Source: Pseudorhodoferax sp965279475 (lineage in GTDB: Bacteria > Pseudomonadota > Gammaproteobacteria > Burkholderiales > Burkholderiaceae_C). From it: 64,000 nucleotides of DNA. The translations under genes were made by a program, and so were the position numbers. Positions 50,505 to 58,855 of the stretch are shown piece by piece. The stretch lies in contig CBDIIA010000003.1 in the NCBI GenBank assembly GCA_965279475.1, forward strand, positions 62,001-126,000, in the 5' to 3' direction. A model generated the notes under the pieces. That model did no database searches. It was given only the letters and a program-made list of their open reading frames with translations, and had not been told where the DNA came from. Position 1 is the first letter of the stretch, and each line of letters starts with the position of its first letter.

Positions 50505-53099
50505 TCATGCCGCGCCCGCCGCAGCCAGAAAATCCTGCGCAAACCGCTGCAGCACACCCCCGGCTTCGTAGATCGACACCTCTTCGGCCGTGTCCAGCCG
50601 GCAGGTCATCGGCACCTCCGCACACGCGCCATCCCGGCGCCGCACCACCAGGGTCAGCGTTGCGCGCGGCAGGCGTTCGCCCACCACGTCGTAGGTCTCC
50701 GTGCCGTCCAGCGCCAGCGTCAGCCGGTTCGTGCCCGGCTGGAACTCCAGCGGCAGCACGCCCATGCCGATCAGGTTCGTGCGGTGGATGCGCTCGAAGC
50801 CCTCGGCGGCGATCGCCTCCACACCCGCCAGCCGCACGCCCTTGGCGGCCCAGTCGCGCGAGCTGCCCTGGCCGTAGTCGGCGCCCGCGATGATGATCAG
50901 CGGCTGCTTGCGCTGCATGTAGTGTTCGATGCCTTCCCACATGCGCACGATGCGGCCTTCGGGTTCGATGCGGGTCAGCGAACCTTTCTTCACCTGGCCG
51001 TCGACCACGGCCATCTCGTTGACGAGCTGCGGGTTGGCGAAGGTGGCGCGCTGCGCCGTGAGATGGTCGCCACGGTGCGTGGCGTAGGAGTTGAAGTCTT
51101 CCTCGGGCAGGCCCATGCGGTGCAGGTACTCGCCAGCCGCGCTGTCTCGCAGGATCGCGTTCGACGGCGACAGGTGGTCGGTCGTGATGTTGTCGGGCAG
51201 CAGGGCCAGCGGGCGCAGGCCACGCAGCGTGCGTTGGCCGGCCAGCGCGCCTTCCCAGTACGGCGGGCGGCGGATGTAGGTGCTGCGCGGGCGCCAGTCG
51301 TACAGCGGGCTGACCGCTTCGTCGCGCACCACGCCGATGGCGAACATCGGGTCGTAGACACGGCGGAAGTATTCGGGCTTGACGCTACGAGCCACGATGG
51401 CGTCGATCTCGGCGTCGCCGGGCCAGATGTCCTTCAGCGTGACGCTCCGGCCATCGGCATCCACGCCGAGCACGTCCTTCTCGATGTCGAAGCGCACGGT
51501 GCCCGCGATCGCATAGGCCACGACCAGCGGTGGCGAGGCCAGGAAGGCCTGTTTGGCATACGGGTGGATGCGGCCGTCGAAATTGCGGTTGCCCGACAGC
51601 ACGGCGGTCGTGTACAGGTCGCGGGCAATCACTTCCTGCTGGACCGCCGGGTCGAGTGCGCCGCTCATGCCGTTGCAGGTGGTGCAGGCGAAGGCCACGA
51701 TGCCGAAGCCGAGTTGCTCCAGCTCGTGCAGCAGCCCGGCTTCTTCCAGGTACAGCTGCACGGCTTTGGAGCCGGGCGCCAGCGAGGTCTTGACCCAGGG
51801 CTTGCGCAGCAGGCCGCGTGCGTTCGCGTTGCGTGCCAGCAGGCCGGCGGCGATCACGTTGCGCGGGTTGCTGGTGTTGGTGCAGCTGGTGATGGCGGCG
51901 ATGATGACGGCGCCGTCGGGCATCCGGCCCGGCACGTCCTGCCACGGTGCGGCGATGCCGCGTGCGGCCAGGTCCGAGGTCGGCAGCCGCTTGTGCGGAT
52001 TCGATGGGCCGGCCATGTTGCGCACGACGCTGGCCAGGTCGAAGTGCAGCGTGCGTTCGTACACGGCCGTGGCCAGCGCGTCGGACCACAGGCCGGCCTG
52101 CTTGGCATAGAGTTCGACCAGCCGCACCTGCGCGTCGTCGCGCCCGGTCAGGCGCAGGTAGGCGATCGTCATCGGGTCGATGGAGAACATCGCCGCCGTG
52201 GCGCCGAATTCGGGCGTCATGTTGGAGATGGTCGCGCGGTCGCCCAGCGTGAGCGCCGCGGTACCGGCGCCGTGGAACTCCAGGTACGCGCCGACCACTT
52301 TTTCCTTGCGCAGGAACTCGGTCAGCGCCAGCACGATGTCGGTGGCCGTGATGCCCGGCTGCGGCTTGCCGGTGAGCTCCACGCCCACGATGTCGGGCAG
52401 GCGCATCCACGACGCGCGGCCCAGCATCACGCTCTCGGCCTCGAGCCCGCCGACGCCGATGGCGATCACGCCCAGCGCGTCCACGTGCGGCGTGTGGCTG
52501 TCGGTGCCGACCAGCGTATCGGGGTAGGCCACACCGTCCCTGGCGTGCACGACGGGGCTCATCCGCTCCAGGTTGATCTGGTGCATGATGCCGTTCCCCG
52601 GCGGGATGACCTCGACGTTCTGGAACGCCTTCTTGGTCCACTCGATGAAGTGGAAACGGTCTTCGTTGCGGCGGTCTTCGACCGCGCGGTTCTTCGCGAA
52701 CGCGTCGGGGTCGAAGCCTGCGAACTCCACGGCCAGCGAATGGTCGACGATGAGTTGGGTCGGCACCACGGGATTCACCTGCGCCGGGTCGCCGCCCCGG
52801 TCGGCGATCGCATCGCGCAGGCCGGCCAGGTCGACCAGCGCGGTCTGGCCCAGGATGTCGTGGCACACCACGCGCGCAGGGAACCACGGGAAGTCCAGGT
52901 CGCGCCGGCGTTCGATCAGCTGCAGGAGCGCATCGGTCAAGGTGGCCGGGTCGCAGCGGCGCACCAGGTTCTCGGCATGCACGCGCGACGTGTAGGGCAG
53001 GCCGTCGTAGGCGCCCGGTGCGATGTCGTCCACGGCGGCGCGGGCGTCAAAGTAGTCCAGCGCCGTGCCGGGCAGGTTCTTGCGGTAGCGAATGTTCAT
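50505..53099 (-). CDS. acnD: Fe/S-dependent 2-methylcitrate dehydratase AcnD
   Basis: The 864-residue protein is an aconitase-superfamily member of the AcnD branch. Key parts are LPYTSRVHAENLVRRCDP, DFPWFPARVVCHDILGQTAL, NPVVPTQLIVDHSLAVEFAG, VGTDSHTPHVDALGVIAIGV, ITSCTNTSNP (first cluster Cys) and FACTTCNGMSGALDP (two more cluster Cys). DNITTDHLSPSNAI and GADYGQGSSRDWAAKGVRLA complete the active site in the C-terminal domain. It dehydrates 2-methylcitrate to 2-methyl-trans-aconitate, which PrpF then isomerises. The start is 62 bases after the prpC stop with repeat copy D between. Confidence 0.95.
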   Translation of the reverse strand: MNIRYRKNLPGTALDYFDARAAVDDIAPGAYDGLPYTSRVHAENLVRRCDPATLTDALLQLIERRRDLDFPWFPARVVCHDILGQTALVDLAGLRDAIADRGGDPAQVNPVVPTQLIVDHSLAVEFAGFDPDAFAKNRAVEDRRNEDRFHFIEWTKKAFQNVEVIPPGNGIMHQINLERMSPVVHARDGVAYPDTLVGTDSHTPHVDALGVIAIGVGGLEAESVMLGRASWMRLPDIVGVELTGKPQPGITATDIVLALTEFLRKEKVVGAYLEFHGAGTAALTLGDRATISNMTPEFGATAAMFSIDPMTIAYLRLTGRDDAQVRLVELYAKQAGLWSDALATAVYERTLHFDLASVVRNMAGPSNPHKRLPTSDLAARGIAAPWQDVPGRMPDGAVIIAAITSCTNTSNPRNVIAAGLLARNANARGLLRKPWVKTSLAPGSKAVQLYLEEAGLLHELEQLGFGIVAFACTTCNGMSGALDPAVQQEVIARDLYTTAVLSGNRNFDGRIHPYAKQAFLASPPLVVAYAIAGTVRFDIEKDVLGVDADGRSVTLKDIWPGDAEIDAIVARSVKPEYFRRVYDPMFAIGVVRDEAVSPLYDWRPRSTYIRRPPYWEGALAGQRTLRGLRPLALLPDNITTDHLSPSNAILRDSAAGEYLHRMGLPEEDFNSYATHRGDHLTAQRATFANPQLVNEMAVVDGQVKKGSLTRIEPEGRIVRMWEGIEHYMQRKQPLIIIAGADYGQGSSRDWAAKGVRLAGVEAIAAEGFERIHRTNLIGMGVLPLEFQPGTNRLTLALDGTETYDVVGERLPRATLTLVVRRRDGACAEVPMTCRLDTAEEVSIYEAGGVLQRFAQDFLAAAGAA

Positions 53100-53121
53100 G
53101 AGGCGCCGGTTTCTGTATTGG

Positions 53122-53160
53122 CTCCCTCTCCCCTCGCGGGAGAGGGCCGGGGAGGGGGGG
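53122..53160 (+). repeat. GC-rich palindromic repeat, copy D
   Basis: CTCCCTCTCCCCTCGCGGGA and GAGGGCCGGGGAGGGGGG abut the last base of the prpC stop codon. It occupies most of the prpC-acnD gap. Same orientation as copies A and C. Confidence 0.8.
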
Positions 53161-54324
53161 TCACTTACGGTCCGCGATCGGCAGAAAGGCCAGACCCTCC
53201 GGCCCGGTGTAGTTGGCGCTCGGCCGGATGATCTTGTTGTCCGCGCGCTGCTCGATGATGTGCGCCGCCCAGCCGCTGGTGCGCGCGATGACGAACAGCG
53301 GTGTGAACATCGCGGTCGGCACGCCCATCATGTGGTAGCTGACGGCGCTGAACCAGTCGAGGTTGGGGAACATCTTCTTCACGTCCCACATCACCGACTC
53401 CAGCCGCTCGGCGATGTCGAACATCTTGGTCGAGCCCGCGGCCGCGGACAGGGACCGCGCGACCTCCTTGATCACCACGTTGCGCGGGTCGCTCACGGTG
53501 TAGACGGGGTGGCCGAAGCCGATCACGACCTCGCGGGCCTCGACGCGGCGGCGGATGTCGGCCTCGGCTTCGTCCGGGTTGTCGTAACGCTTCTGGATCT
53601 CGAAGGCCACCTCGTTGGCGCCCCCGTGCTTCGGGCCGCGCAGTGCACCGATGGCACCGGCGATGGCCGAGTGCATGTCGCTGCCGGTGCCGGCGATCAC
53701 GCGGGCGGCGAAGGTCGAGGCGTTGAATTCGTGCTCGGCGTACAGGTTCAGCGAGGTGTGCATCGCGCGTTCCCACGCCGCGCTGGGCTTGCTGCCGTGC
53801 AGCAGGTGCAGGAAATGCGCGCCGATGGAGTCGTCGTCGGTCTCCAGTTCGATGCGCCGTCCCTGGGTGGACCAGTGGTACCAGTACAGCAGCATCGAGC
53901 CGAGCGAGGCCATCAGCCGGTCGGCGATGTCGCGCGCGCCGGGGGCGTGGTGCTCGTCCTTCTCGGGCAGCGTGCAGCCCAGCGCCGACACACCCGTGCG
54001 CATCACGTCCATCGGGTGCGCGTTGGCGGGGATCTGCTCCAGCGCCGACTTCACGCTGGCGGGCACGCCGCGCATGGCCTTCAGCCTGGCCTTGTAGGCG
54101 GCCAGCTCGGCCCGCGTGGGCAGCTTGCCGTGCACCAGCAGATGCGCGATCTCCTCGAACTCACAGACCTCGGCGATGTCGAGGATGTCGTAGCCCCGGT
54201 AGTGCAGGTCGTTGCCCGTGCGCCCGACGGTGCACAGCGCGGTGTTGCCGGCGGTGACGCCAGACAGCGCGACGGATTTCTTGGGTTTGAAACCTGCGGT
54301 GGCGGTCTCGGTTGCGGTGAGCAT
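53161..54324 (-). CDS. prpC: 2-methylcitrate synthase PrpC
   Basis: The 387-residue protein is a citrate-synthase family member of the usual PrpC size: GVTAGNTALCTVGRTGNDLH, YRGYDILDIAEVCEFEEIAH, IPANAHPMDVMRTGVSALG (catalytic His), FNASTFAARVIAGTGSDMHS, LRGPKHGGANEVAFEIQKR and VIGFGHPVYTVSDPRNVVIK (second His region). It condenses propionyl-CoA with oxaloacetate. AGGAGATCGC precedes the ATG. It is first in the prpC-acnD-prpF block and is read divergently from the ScfR-type regulator gene. prpB, normally beside it, is not in the window. Confidence 0.95.
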   Translation of the reverse strand: MLTATETATAGFKPKKSVALSGVTAGNTALCTVGRTGNDLHYRGYDILDIAEVCEFEEIAHLLVHGKLPTRAELAAYKARLKAMRGVPASVKSALEQIPANAHPMDVMRTGVSALGCTLPEKDEHHAPGARDIADRLMASLGSMLLYWYHWSTQGRRIELETDDDSIGAHFLHLLHGSKPSAAWERAMHTSLNLYAEHEFNASTFAARVIAGTGSDMHSAIAGAIGALRGPKHGGANEVAFEIQKRYDNPDEAEADIRRRVEAREVVIGFGHPVYTVSDPRNVVIKEVARSLSAAAGSTKMFDIAERLESVMWDVKKMFPNLDWFSAVSYHMMGVPTAMFTPLFVIARTSGWAAHIIEQRADNKIIRPSANYTGPEGLAFLPIADRK

Positions 54325-54364
54325 GCGATCTCCTGGTTCAGATGGGGCTGCCGATGGGCATGGA

Positions 54365-54455
54365 TTCGCAATGTACGCACAATGCAGGGTTTGCTGAAGG
54401 ACTGAAAGGGCGAATCGTTGCGAACCGAAAACTGTGATATTGCGAATCTTGCGAA
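54365..54455. promoter_or_regulatory. TTGCGAA operator array between prpC and its regulator
   Basis: TTGCGAA occurs on the plus strand at 54418-54424, 54440-54446 and 54449-54455, and in inverted form (TTCGCAA) at 54365-54371. The last two plus copies are 9 bases apart (TTGCGAATC-TTGCGAAT), and GCGAATCGTTGCGAA at 54410-54424 repeats the same pair with one extra base. ScfR/RamB-type regulators of short-chain acyl-CoA metabolism bind TTTGCAAA-like sites, so these fit as operators for both divergent genes. Confidence 0.55.
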
Positions 54456-54479
54456 TTTCTGTGCAACAGGAACGGCGTC

Positions 54480-55913
54480 GTGAAGAAGACGTTCATGGGC
54501 GTCCGGCTGCGCAAGCTGCGTGCGGAACGCGGCCTGTCGCAGCTCGCGATGGCGCAGTTGCTGGGCCTGTCCCCGAGTTACCTGAACCAGATCGAGCAGA
54601 ACCAGCGGCCGCTGACCGTGGCCGTGCTGCTGAAGGTCAGCCGCGCGCTGGGCGTGGACGTGCAGCAGTTCTCCGAAGACGAAGAGGCGCGCCTGGTTGC
54701 CGGCATGCAGGAGGCCCTGGCCGACAACCCGGGCGGCGAGGCGGTGGCGCTGGCCGAGTTGCGCGAGGTCGCTTCGCAGATGCCGGCGGTCGGCCGCGCG
54801 CTGCTGGCCCTGCACCGCCGCAACCTGGACGCGGCGCAACGGCTCGAGGCCATCGCACTGCAACTGGGCGATGGCCGCACCGATCTGTCGCCCATGCCAC
54901 CGATGGCGTTCGAACGGGTGCGCGATTTCTTCTTCACGCACCAGAACCATTTCGATGCGGTGGACCGCGCCGCGGAATCGCTGGCGGCCGAAGCCGCCGC
55001 TGCCGGTGGTCTGCTGACCGACTGGCTGGTGCAGCGCCTGGGGCAGCGGCATGGCGTGCGGGCCGTGCCATCGCACGACCCGATGGACAAGCGCCAGCGC
55101 AGTTACGACCCGGCCCACAAGGTGCTGCGGCTGTCGTCGTCGCTCGACCAAGGGCAGATGGCGTTCCAGCTGGGCACGCAGCTGGCGTTGCTGGAGTGGT
55201 CCCCGTTGCTGGATGCGCTGGTCGACATTCCCGATTTCCGGCAGGACCTGCAGGCACGCACGCTGGCGCGCATCGGGCTGGCGAACTACTTCGCCGGCGC
55301 CTTGCTGTTGCCCTACGCGCCGTTCCTCGGCGCGGCGGAGAGCCTGCGCTACGACATCGACCGCTTGTCGCGGCGCTTCGGCGTCGGCTTCGAGACCATC
55401 TGCCACCGGCTCAGCACCTTGCAGCGGCCCGGCGCACCGGGCGTGCCGTTCTTCTTCATCCGCGTGGACCGTGCCGGCAACATCTCCAAGCGGCAGTCGG
55501 CCACCCACTTCCACTTCTCCAAGACCGGCGGCACCTGCCCGCTGTGGAACGTCTACGAAGCCTTTGCCCAGCCGGGCAAGATCCTGCCGCAACTCGCGCG
55601 CATGCCCGACGGGCGTACTTACCTGTGGATCGCGCGCACCGTGTCGGCGGGCCAGGACGCTTATGGCGCGCCGGGCAAGAGCTTCTCGGTGGCGCTGGGC
55701 AGCGACATCCGGCACGCGCCGCGGCTGGTCTATTCGCGGGGGATGGACCTCGACGACCCCGAGAGCGCCACGCCGATCGGCATGGGCTGCAAGGTCTGCG
55801 AACGTGCCGACTGCCCGCAGCGGGCGTTTCCCTTCGTCGGGCGGCCGCTCGAAGTCAACGAGAACGAAAGCCGGTTCGCGCCGTATCCGGCCGGCGGCGC
55901 GATGGCGTCATAG
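54480..55913 (+). CDS. ScfR/RamB-type XRE regulator of short-chain fatty acid metabolism
   Basis: From a GTG start the protein is 477 residues. An XRE helix-turn-helix fills residues about 7-65 (LRKLRAERGLSQLAMAQLLG, SPSYLNQIEQNQRPLTV). An IrrE/DUF955-like domain follows near 190-300 (FARIGLANYFAGALLLPYAP-like, with the zinc motif lost). The C-terminal DUF2083 part has GGTCPLWNVYEAFAQPGKIL and CKVCERADCPQRAFPFVGRP with four cysteines. This is the family of ScfR, PrpR/MccR-type and RamB regulators that respond to acyl-CoA. It is divergent from prpC and most likely controls it; in Burkholderiales a sigma-54 type PrpR is more usual. Confidence 0.85.
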   Translation: MKKTFMGVRLRKLRAERGLSQLAMAQLLGLSPSYLNQIEQNQRPLTVAVLLKVSRALGVDVQQFSEDEEARLVAGMQEALADNPGGEAVALAELREVASQMPAVGRALLALHRRNLDAAQRLEAIALQLGDGRTDLSPMPPMAFERVRDFFFTHQNHFDAVDRAAESLAAEAAAAGGLLTDWLVQRLGQRHGVRAVPSHDPMDKRQRSYDPAHKVLRLSSSLDQGQMAFQLGTQLALLEWSPLLDALVDIPDFRQDLQARTLARIGLANYFAGALLLPYAPFLGAAESLRYDIDRLSRRFGVGFETICHRLSTLQRPGAPGVPFFFIRVDRAGNISKRQSATHFHFSKTGGTCPLWNVYEAFAQPGKILPQLARMPDGRTYLWIARTVSAGQDAYGAPGKSFSVALGSDIRHAPRLVYSRGMDLDDPESATPIGMGCKVCERADCPQRAFPFVGRPLEVNENESRFAPYPAGGAMAS

Positions 55914-55937
55914 CGCAGGGGTCAGGAACGCAGGGGC

Positions 55938-56894
55938 TCAGTTTTTCAGGTCGAGCTTGGGCACGAGTTTCTTGAACGCATCGCCCTGGCGCACGATGGC
56001 CGCGCTGAACTCGGGCAGGTCGGCGTAGGCGGGCGTCAGGTTCTGCTTGTGCACGATGGCCACGAAGGAAGGCGCTTCAGCGATCTTGCGCGAGACCTCG
56101 CGCCACTGCTCGACCACTTCCTTCGGCGTGGACTTAGGCACACCGATGCCGCGCCACACGCTGAACTGCAGGTCGGCGCCTTTCTCCTTCATCGTCGGCA
56201 CCTCGGGCAGGCCGGCCACGCGCTTCTCCGACATCACCGCCAGCGTGCGCAGCTTGCCGGCTTCGACGTGCTGGCGCAGTTCGGCATAGGCGACGGTGGT
56301 GGCCTGCACGTCGCCCGACAGCAGGCCCATGATGGCCGGCGCCGAGCCCTGGTAGGGCACGTGGGTAAAGCTGGTGCCGGTGCGGTCGCCTAAAGCGGCG
56401 GCGGCCATGTGCGGGATGGTGCCGCTGCCGGCGTTGGAGATCGCGACCTTGGCCGGGTTGGCCTTGGCGAACGCGAGGAACTCGTCGATGGTCTTCCACG
56501 GCGCGTCGGCGCGCACGGTCACGGACGAAGGGTCGTCGGTGAAGCGGGCGATCGCCTGGAAGTCTTCGACGTTGGTCTTGCCGATGCCCATCAGCGGCAC
56601 CACCAGCATCTCGGGCGTCATCAGCACGAGCTTGTAGCCGTCGGGCTGCGAGGTTGCCACATAACCCCAGCCGATCGAGCCGCTGGCGCCAGGCTTGTTC
56701 GCGACCACGGTGGGTTGCGACATCAGCGGACGCGCCGCCTCGGCGATGGCGCGGGCCATGTTGTCGCTGCCGCCACCGGGTGCGTAGGCCACGGTCAGCT
56801 CCATCGGCTTCGATGGATACGGGTCGGCCGCGAACAGCGCGGTGCTGGCGCCGGCGCAGACCGCGGCAAGGGCGAGATGGCGAATCAGTTTCAT
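55938..56894 (-). CDS. Bug-family tripartite tricarboxylate transporter substrate-binding protein
   Basis: The 318-residue protein has a signal peptide (LALAAVCAGASTALFAAD) and the Bug pattern: YPSKPMELTVAYAPGGGSDN, VVANKPGASGSIGWGYVATS, DGYKLVLMTPEMLVVP, GTSFTHVPYQGSAPAIMGLL and LRTLAVMSEKRVAGLPEVPT. It lies 70 bases downstream of the DapA-family gene on the same strand, so both likely serve uptake and use of the same carboxylate. TctAB permease genes are not present. Confidence 0.9.
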   Translation of the reverse strand: MKLIRHLALAAVCAGASTALFAADPYPSKPMELTVAYAPGGGSDNMARAIAEAARPLMSQPTVVANKPGASGSIGWGYVATSQPDGYKLVLMTPEMLVVPLMGIGKTNVEDFQAIARFTDDPSSVTVRADAPWKTIDEFLAFAKANPAKVAISNAGSGTIPHMAAAALGDRTGTSFTHVPYQGSAPAIMGLLSGDVQATTVAYAELRQHVEAGKLRTLAVMSEKRVAGLPEVPTMKEKGADLQFSVWRGIGVPKSTPKEVVEQWREVSRKIAEAPSFVAIVHKQNLTPAYADLPEFSAAIVRQGDAFKKLVPKLDLKN

Positions 56895-56964
56895 GGTGTG
56901 GCTCCGGGGAAGGGCTGGAGGATGGGGGAAAGGTGAGGGGAAGAACGGTGGCGCCGCGCGGCGT

Positions 56965-57870
56965 TCAATAGCCTATGGCCTTGAGATCGACCAGGGTCTT
57001 GCGCACGATGGCCATCGTGCGTTCGCGCTCGTCGCCGATCAGGTTGAGGCGCGGCGGTTTCACGGTCTCGGCGCTGCCGCTGACCATGTGTTCGGCCAGC
57101 TTGATGTGCTGCACCAGCTTGACGACGGTGTCCAGGTGGAACAGCGGCGTCAGCGCTCGGTACAGCGTGCGGGCCTTCGCGAAGTCGCCGGCGATGGCCA
57201 GGTTCAGCAGTTCGACCGATGGCTTGGGCAAGGCGTTGGCCATGCCCGACACCCAGGCGGTGGAGCCCAGCGCGGCGCTCTCGACGATCAGGTCGTCGAC
57301 ACCGCAGACCACGGCCAGCCGGTCGCCGAAGCGCGCAATCAGGTCGGTCACGCGGGTCGTGTCGTACGACTCTTCCTTGATCGCGACGATGGTCTTCTCG
57401 CCCATCAGTTGCGCCAGCAGGTCGGGCGTCAGGTCGACGCCGTAGCCGCGCGGGTTGTTGTAGAGCAGGATCTGCAGGCCGCTGGCACGCGCGACGGTCT
57501 TGTAGAACTCGACGGTTTCGTAAGCGTCCGACTTGTAGGTGAGACCGGGGAACACCATCAGCCCATCGACGCCGATCTTTTCGGCTTCCTTCGCGTAGGC
57601 CACGGCCTTTTCGGTGCTGGTTTCGGCCAGGCCCGAGATGATGGGCACCCGGCCGCGGATCACCTGCTTGGCCGTGCGCAGCACCGTCAGCTTCTCTTCG
57701 GGCGACAGCTGGGCGTTCTCGCCCACCATGCCCATCATCACGACGCCGGCCACGCCGTTGTCGATGAGGCGCTCCAGCCCGGCGCCGATGGCTTCGACGT
57801 CGAGCGAGAAGTCAGGGCGCAGTTTGGTCGTGACGGCGGGGAAAACACCGCGCCATTGGATGGGAGTCAT
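56965..57870 (-). CDS. DapA/DHDPS-family aldolase or dehydratase
   Basis: From ATG 57870 the protein is 301 residues, a TIM-barrel class I aldolase of the DHDPS/NAL family. Tyr137 (LQILLYNNPRGYG) and the Schiff-base Lys165 (TIVAIKEESYD) are present. The conserved GTTGE motif of true DHDPS reads GMVGE at residues 47-51, so both threonines of the proton relay are replaced, which argues against lysine biosynthesis. A sugar-acid dehydratase or pyruvate aldolase is more likely. Its promoter region shares palindromes with the divergent GntR gene; the Bug receptor follows. Confidence 0.85.
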   Translation of the reverse strand: MTPIQWRGVFPAVTTKLRPDFSLDVEAIGAGLERLIDNGVAGVVMMGMVGENAQLSPEEKLTVLRTAKQVIRGRVPIISGLAETSTEKAVAYAKEAEKIGVDGLMVFPGLTYKSDAYETVEFYKTVARASGLQILLYNNPRGYGVDLTPDLLAQLMGEKTIVAIKEESYDTTRVTDLIARFGDRLAVVCGVDDLIVESAALGSTAWVSGMANALPKPSVELLNLAIAGDFAKARTLYRALTPLFHLDTVVKLVQHIKLAEHMVSGSAETVKPPRLNLIGDERERTMAIVRKTLVDLKAIGY

Positions 57871-57933
57871 GCAGCTTGTCCTTCGATGCAAATGAGGCCG
57901 CCCGTCAGAGAGGCGGCGGTTGGTAAAAAGGAA

Positions 57934-57952
57934 CCAATATATTGGATCCAAT
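57934..57952. promoter_or_regulatory. Overlapping palindromes, GntR operator candidate
   Basis: CCAATATATTGG (57934-57945) and ATTGGATCCAAT (57941-57952) are both perfect 12-base palindromes that share five bases. The pair lies 64 bases before the DapA-family ATG. ATTGGATnCAAT is the style of site used by FadR/VanR-type GntR regulators. Confidence 0.65.
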
Positions 57953-58023
57953 CCAAAACATGGGTCATGATTGGAGTCGATGGGATTCGCGGCGGATTCT
58001 AATGGCAAGTTTGAATATTGGCT

Positions 58024-58035
58024 ATTGGATACAAT
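58024..58035. promoter_or_regulatory. Second GntR operator candidate
   Basis: ATTGGATACAAT differs from the perfect palindrome ATTGGATCCAAT (57941-57952) at one base. It lies 25 bases before the GntR ATG, where a bound repressor would block the gene's own promoter. Confidence 0.6.
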
Positions 58036-58060
58036 AAATTCTTTGTCGTTCGGCAGCACA

Positions 58061-58816
58061 ATGCAAGCCCTGACTCCGACTGCCGTGTTGAAAGAATCTG
58101 CCGCCTCCGACCTCGCCGCTGCCACACCGCCCCAGGCCAAAGTGCCCACCGGGCGCCTGGTGCGCAAAACCGCCGTCGAACTGGTCGTCGACGAACTGCG
58201 CGCGCGCATCCTTTCGGGCGCGCTGGCACCGGGCTCGGCGCTGCGGCAGGAAGCGCTGGCCGACGAGCTGGGCGTAAGCCGCATTCCGCTGCGCGAGGCG
58301 ATGCGCCTGCTCAGCTCCGAAGGCCTGGTCGACCTGCAACCGCACCGCGGCTCGTTCGTGTCGATGCTGTCGACCGACGAGGTGCAGGAGCTGTTCGATC
58401 TGCGCCAGCGGCTCGAACCCTGGCTGATCCACGAGGCCGCGATGCGCATCCAGAGCGAAGAACTCGACCGTGCCGAACGCATCGTCGCGCAGATGGACAC
58501 GGTGGGCGCCGAGGAGTGGGGCCGCCTCAACTGGCAGCTGCACGAGCTGCTCTACGTGGCGGCCGGGCGGCCCGCGGCGATGGCGATCGTGCGGGCGCTG
58601 CACGAGAAGTCGGAGCGCTACTTCCGCTTCCAGGTGGTGAATGCGCCGATCCGCCAGCAGGCGCACGACGAACATCTGGCCCTGGTCGCGCTGTGCCGTG
58701 CGCGCCAGGCCGATCAGGCCGAACAGGTGCTGGAACGGCACATCGCCGACGCGGCACAGCAGATCCTCGCGATCGTCGGGCGCCTGCTGGACGGCGCCGC
58801 ACCGGAACCCGGCTGA
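58061..58816 (+). CDS. GntR-family (FCD) transcriptional regulator
   Basis: From ATG 58061 the protein is 251 residues. The winged helix-turn-helix is at about 40-105 (TAVELVVDELRARILSGALA, LRQEALADELGVSRIPLREA, MRLLSSEGLVDLQPHRGSFV). The FCD effector domain follows (LFDLRQRLEPWLIHEAAMRI, WQLHELLYVAAGRPAAMAIV, DEHLALVALCRARQADQAEQ), with the His residues that bind metal or carboxylate. It is divergent from the DapA-family/Bug operon. The operator sites point to control of that operon and itself. Confidence 0.9.
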   Translation: MQALTPTAVLKESAASDLAAATPPQAKVPTGRLVRKTAVELVVDELRARILSGALAPGSALRQEALADELGVSRIPLREAMRLLSSEGLVDLQPHRGSFVSMLSTDEVQELFDLRQRLEPWLIHEAAMRIQSEELDRAERIVAQMDTVGAEEWGRLNWQLHELLYVAAGRPAAMAIVRALHEKSERYFRFQVVNAPIRQQAHDEHLALVALCRARQADQAEQVLERHIADAAQQILAIVGRLLDGAAPEPG

Positions 58817-58855
58817 GCCTCAGCCACCCGTTGCGGCTCAGCCCGTCATGACGGT

